A stretch of DNA of 29,782 bases from a virus, in IMG/VR virus record IMGVR_UViG_3300024262_000172, positions 1 to 29,782 of that record. One strand, written 5' to 3'. Positions within the stretch are counted from its first letter, which is position 1. The number at the start of each line of letters is the position of its first letter. Positions 28,782-29,782 of this stretch are shown piece after piece. A program made the position numbers and the translations under genes. The notes under the pieces were generated by a model that had not been told where the DNA came from, ran no database searches, and worked only from the letters and a program-made list of their open reading frames with translations.

Positions 28782-29646
28782 CCTTTTAGACGCAATCAAT
28801 GATCTTGAGCGCGAAGAAAAGCCTGAAACTATTGTAAGGGCACCATTCGCATATCCTGGAAGTAAAGGACGATCTGTACAATTTTTGTTGGAGCATGTTC
28901 CCTATGGAAAAGTCTATGTCGAACCTTTTGGAGGATCAGCTGCACTTCTCCTTGCCAGAAAGAAGTCAAAACTTGAGGTCTACAATGACAGGTTTGGGGG
29001 AGTGGTATGCTTCTACCGTTGCATCAGAGACAGAAAGAAGCTTGAGAGTCTTATTGAAAGACTCGAATTTACAATTCATGCAAGAGAAGAGTTTATCTGG
29101 TCTTGGAAAACTTGGCAAGCAGTTGAAGATGAAGTTGAACGAGCAGCAAGATGGTACTACTCTGTCATCTACTCCTTCGGCAGCATTGGCAGATCTTGGG
29201 GAAGAGCAACTAAAGCTACTGCAGGACTTGCAGGTAGAATACATGCCAAACTTCCAGAGTTCTTTTCCTTGCATGAAAGACTGCGAAATGTTCAAATCGA
29301 TAACCGAGACTGGAGAGAATGTATTGCAGACTATGACTCTGAGGATACGATATACTACCTTGACCCTCCATATGTTGACGCTTTTGTTGGTACGTACAAA
29401 CATGAACTCTCTCAAGATGACCACCGTCAGATGTTGGAATTCGTGTTTGGACTTAAAGGAACAGCTTGTGTGTCCGGCTATTCAAACCCCCTTTACGAGG
29501 AACAAAACTGGGATGAACGATTTGAAGTTCAAGTCATGCAATCCATCAGAGGGATGGGTGAAACTGATGGCAAAAATCCGAACCCAAGAAAAGACCTCAA
29601 AGGACAGAGAGGGATGGTAACAGAAGTTTTGTGGATAAAAAAATGA
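28774..29646 (+). CDS. Dam-type DNA adenine methyltransferase
   Basis: A 290-residue D12-class enzyme. It has FAYPGSKGRS (25-34) and YVEPFGGSAALLLA (48-61), the S-adenosylmethionine site, and DTIYYLDPPYVD (DPPY at 197-200, catalytic motif) as in Dam/T4-type N6-adenine methylases. The target sequence is not evident. Phage adenine methylation may protect DNA from host restriction or mark replicated DNA. AAAGGGG precedes the ATG, which overlaps the upstream gene by eight bases. Confidence 0.93.
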   Translation: MSDLLDAINDLEREEKPETIVRAPFAYPGSKGRSVQFLLEHVPYGKVYVEPFGGSAALLLARKKSKLEVYNDRFGGVVCFYRCIRDRKKLESLIERLEFTIHAREEFIWSWKTWQAVEDEVERAARWYYSVIYSFGSIGRSWGRATKATAGLAGRIHAKLPEFFSLHERLRNVQIDNRDWRECIADYDSEDTIYYLDPPYVDAFVGTYKHELSQDDHRQMLEFVFGLKGTACVSGYSNPLYEEQNWDERFEVQVMQSIRGMGETDGKNPNPRKDLKGQRGMVTEVLWIKK

Positions 29647-29782
29647 TAAAACCCCATTTTTTTGAATTGCATGTTCGTTTCACACTTTTATATGCAAAAG
29701 AAGGTTCAGCGAACTTATTGGCAGACTATTGGTGGTTAAATGGTTATATAAATGCTTTACTAATATCTAATGATATAACAAC
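29643..29782 (+). CDS. Unknown protein, cut by the right edge
   Basis: The ATG overlaps the methylase stop (ATGA) and opens a frame, MIKPHFFELHVRFTLLYAKE onward, that stays open for 46 codons to the edge. Tyr/Trp-rich (DYWWLNGYINALL). The product cannot be identified from this fragment. Confidence 0.55.
   Translation, partial: MIKPHFFELHVRFTLLYAKEGSANLLADYWWLNGYINALLISNDIT

Noticed and set aside
28895-29620. A 241-codon plus-strand open frame
   Set aside because: It lies wholly inside the Dam-type methylase in another frame; the methylase has all motifs, and this frame has none.

Overview
This window looks like part of the genome of a tailed double-stranded DNA phage, or of a phage-like prophage or plasmid. 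The evidence is the dense packing of small unknown genes with ATGA/TAATG overlaps and strong AGGAGG-type ribosome binding sites, plus a complete phage-style DNA replication and nucleotide toolkit. No capsid, tail, portal or terminase gene is visible, so this is the early/replication part. The DNA is AT-rich and uses the standard code (TAA, TGA and TAG all end genes). The host cannot be named from the sequence; a bacterial host with strong Shine-Dalgarno use is inferred.

Layout. (1) Bases 1-4737, plus strand: about 15 tightly coupled small genes, mostly unknown, including a very regular pentapeptide-repeat protein. (2) Bases 4730-23537, minus strand: a long leftward block. Reading in the direction of transcription it starts with a ParB-like protein, then an acidic-tailed protein that could be a single-strand DNA binding protein, a SNF2-type helicase carrying an intein, two further ParB-domain proteins, a family A DNA polymerase, a SAP-like small protein, a VRR-NUC nuclease, a NYN-domain protein, a HAD nucleotidase, a possible papain-fold protein, a sigma-like factor, an ATP-dependent DNA ligase, many small unknown genes and finally a RecB/Cas4-like nuclease. 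(3) Bases 23538-24277: a non-coding divergent control region. (4) Bases 24278-29782, plus strand: a complete one-piece tmRNA, then a primase-polymerase/SF3 helicase with a second intein, a small gene, a Dam-type adenine methylase and the start of another gene.

The most interesting part is the divergent region. It is a large imperfect inverted repeat centred on a (GAA)7 tract. It carries two copies of a conserved promoter-like element pointing outward. It is flanked by 3+2 palindromes of the form GTTACC-N4-GGTAAC set at exactly 19-base spacing, and contains further GCATTT dyads. The same promoter-like element occurs once more, in front of the other two ParB-domain genes. Just before the tmRNA lies an unidentified strongly structured RNA of about 119 bases. 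Both it and the tmRNA are preceded by the same TTGATCTTTAA motif, and the copy before the tmRNA resembles a boxA antitermination signal.

Working model (inference): the ParB-like protein binds the GTTACC palindromes and controls both arms of the divergent promoters, possibly also acting at a partition or origin site. The phage sigma-like factor is one candidate reader of the conserved promoter element. The two arms together supply primase, helicases, polymerase, ligase, nucleases and a ribosome-rescue RNA.
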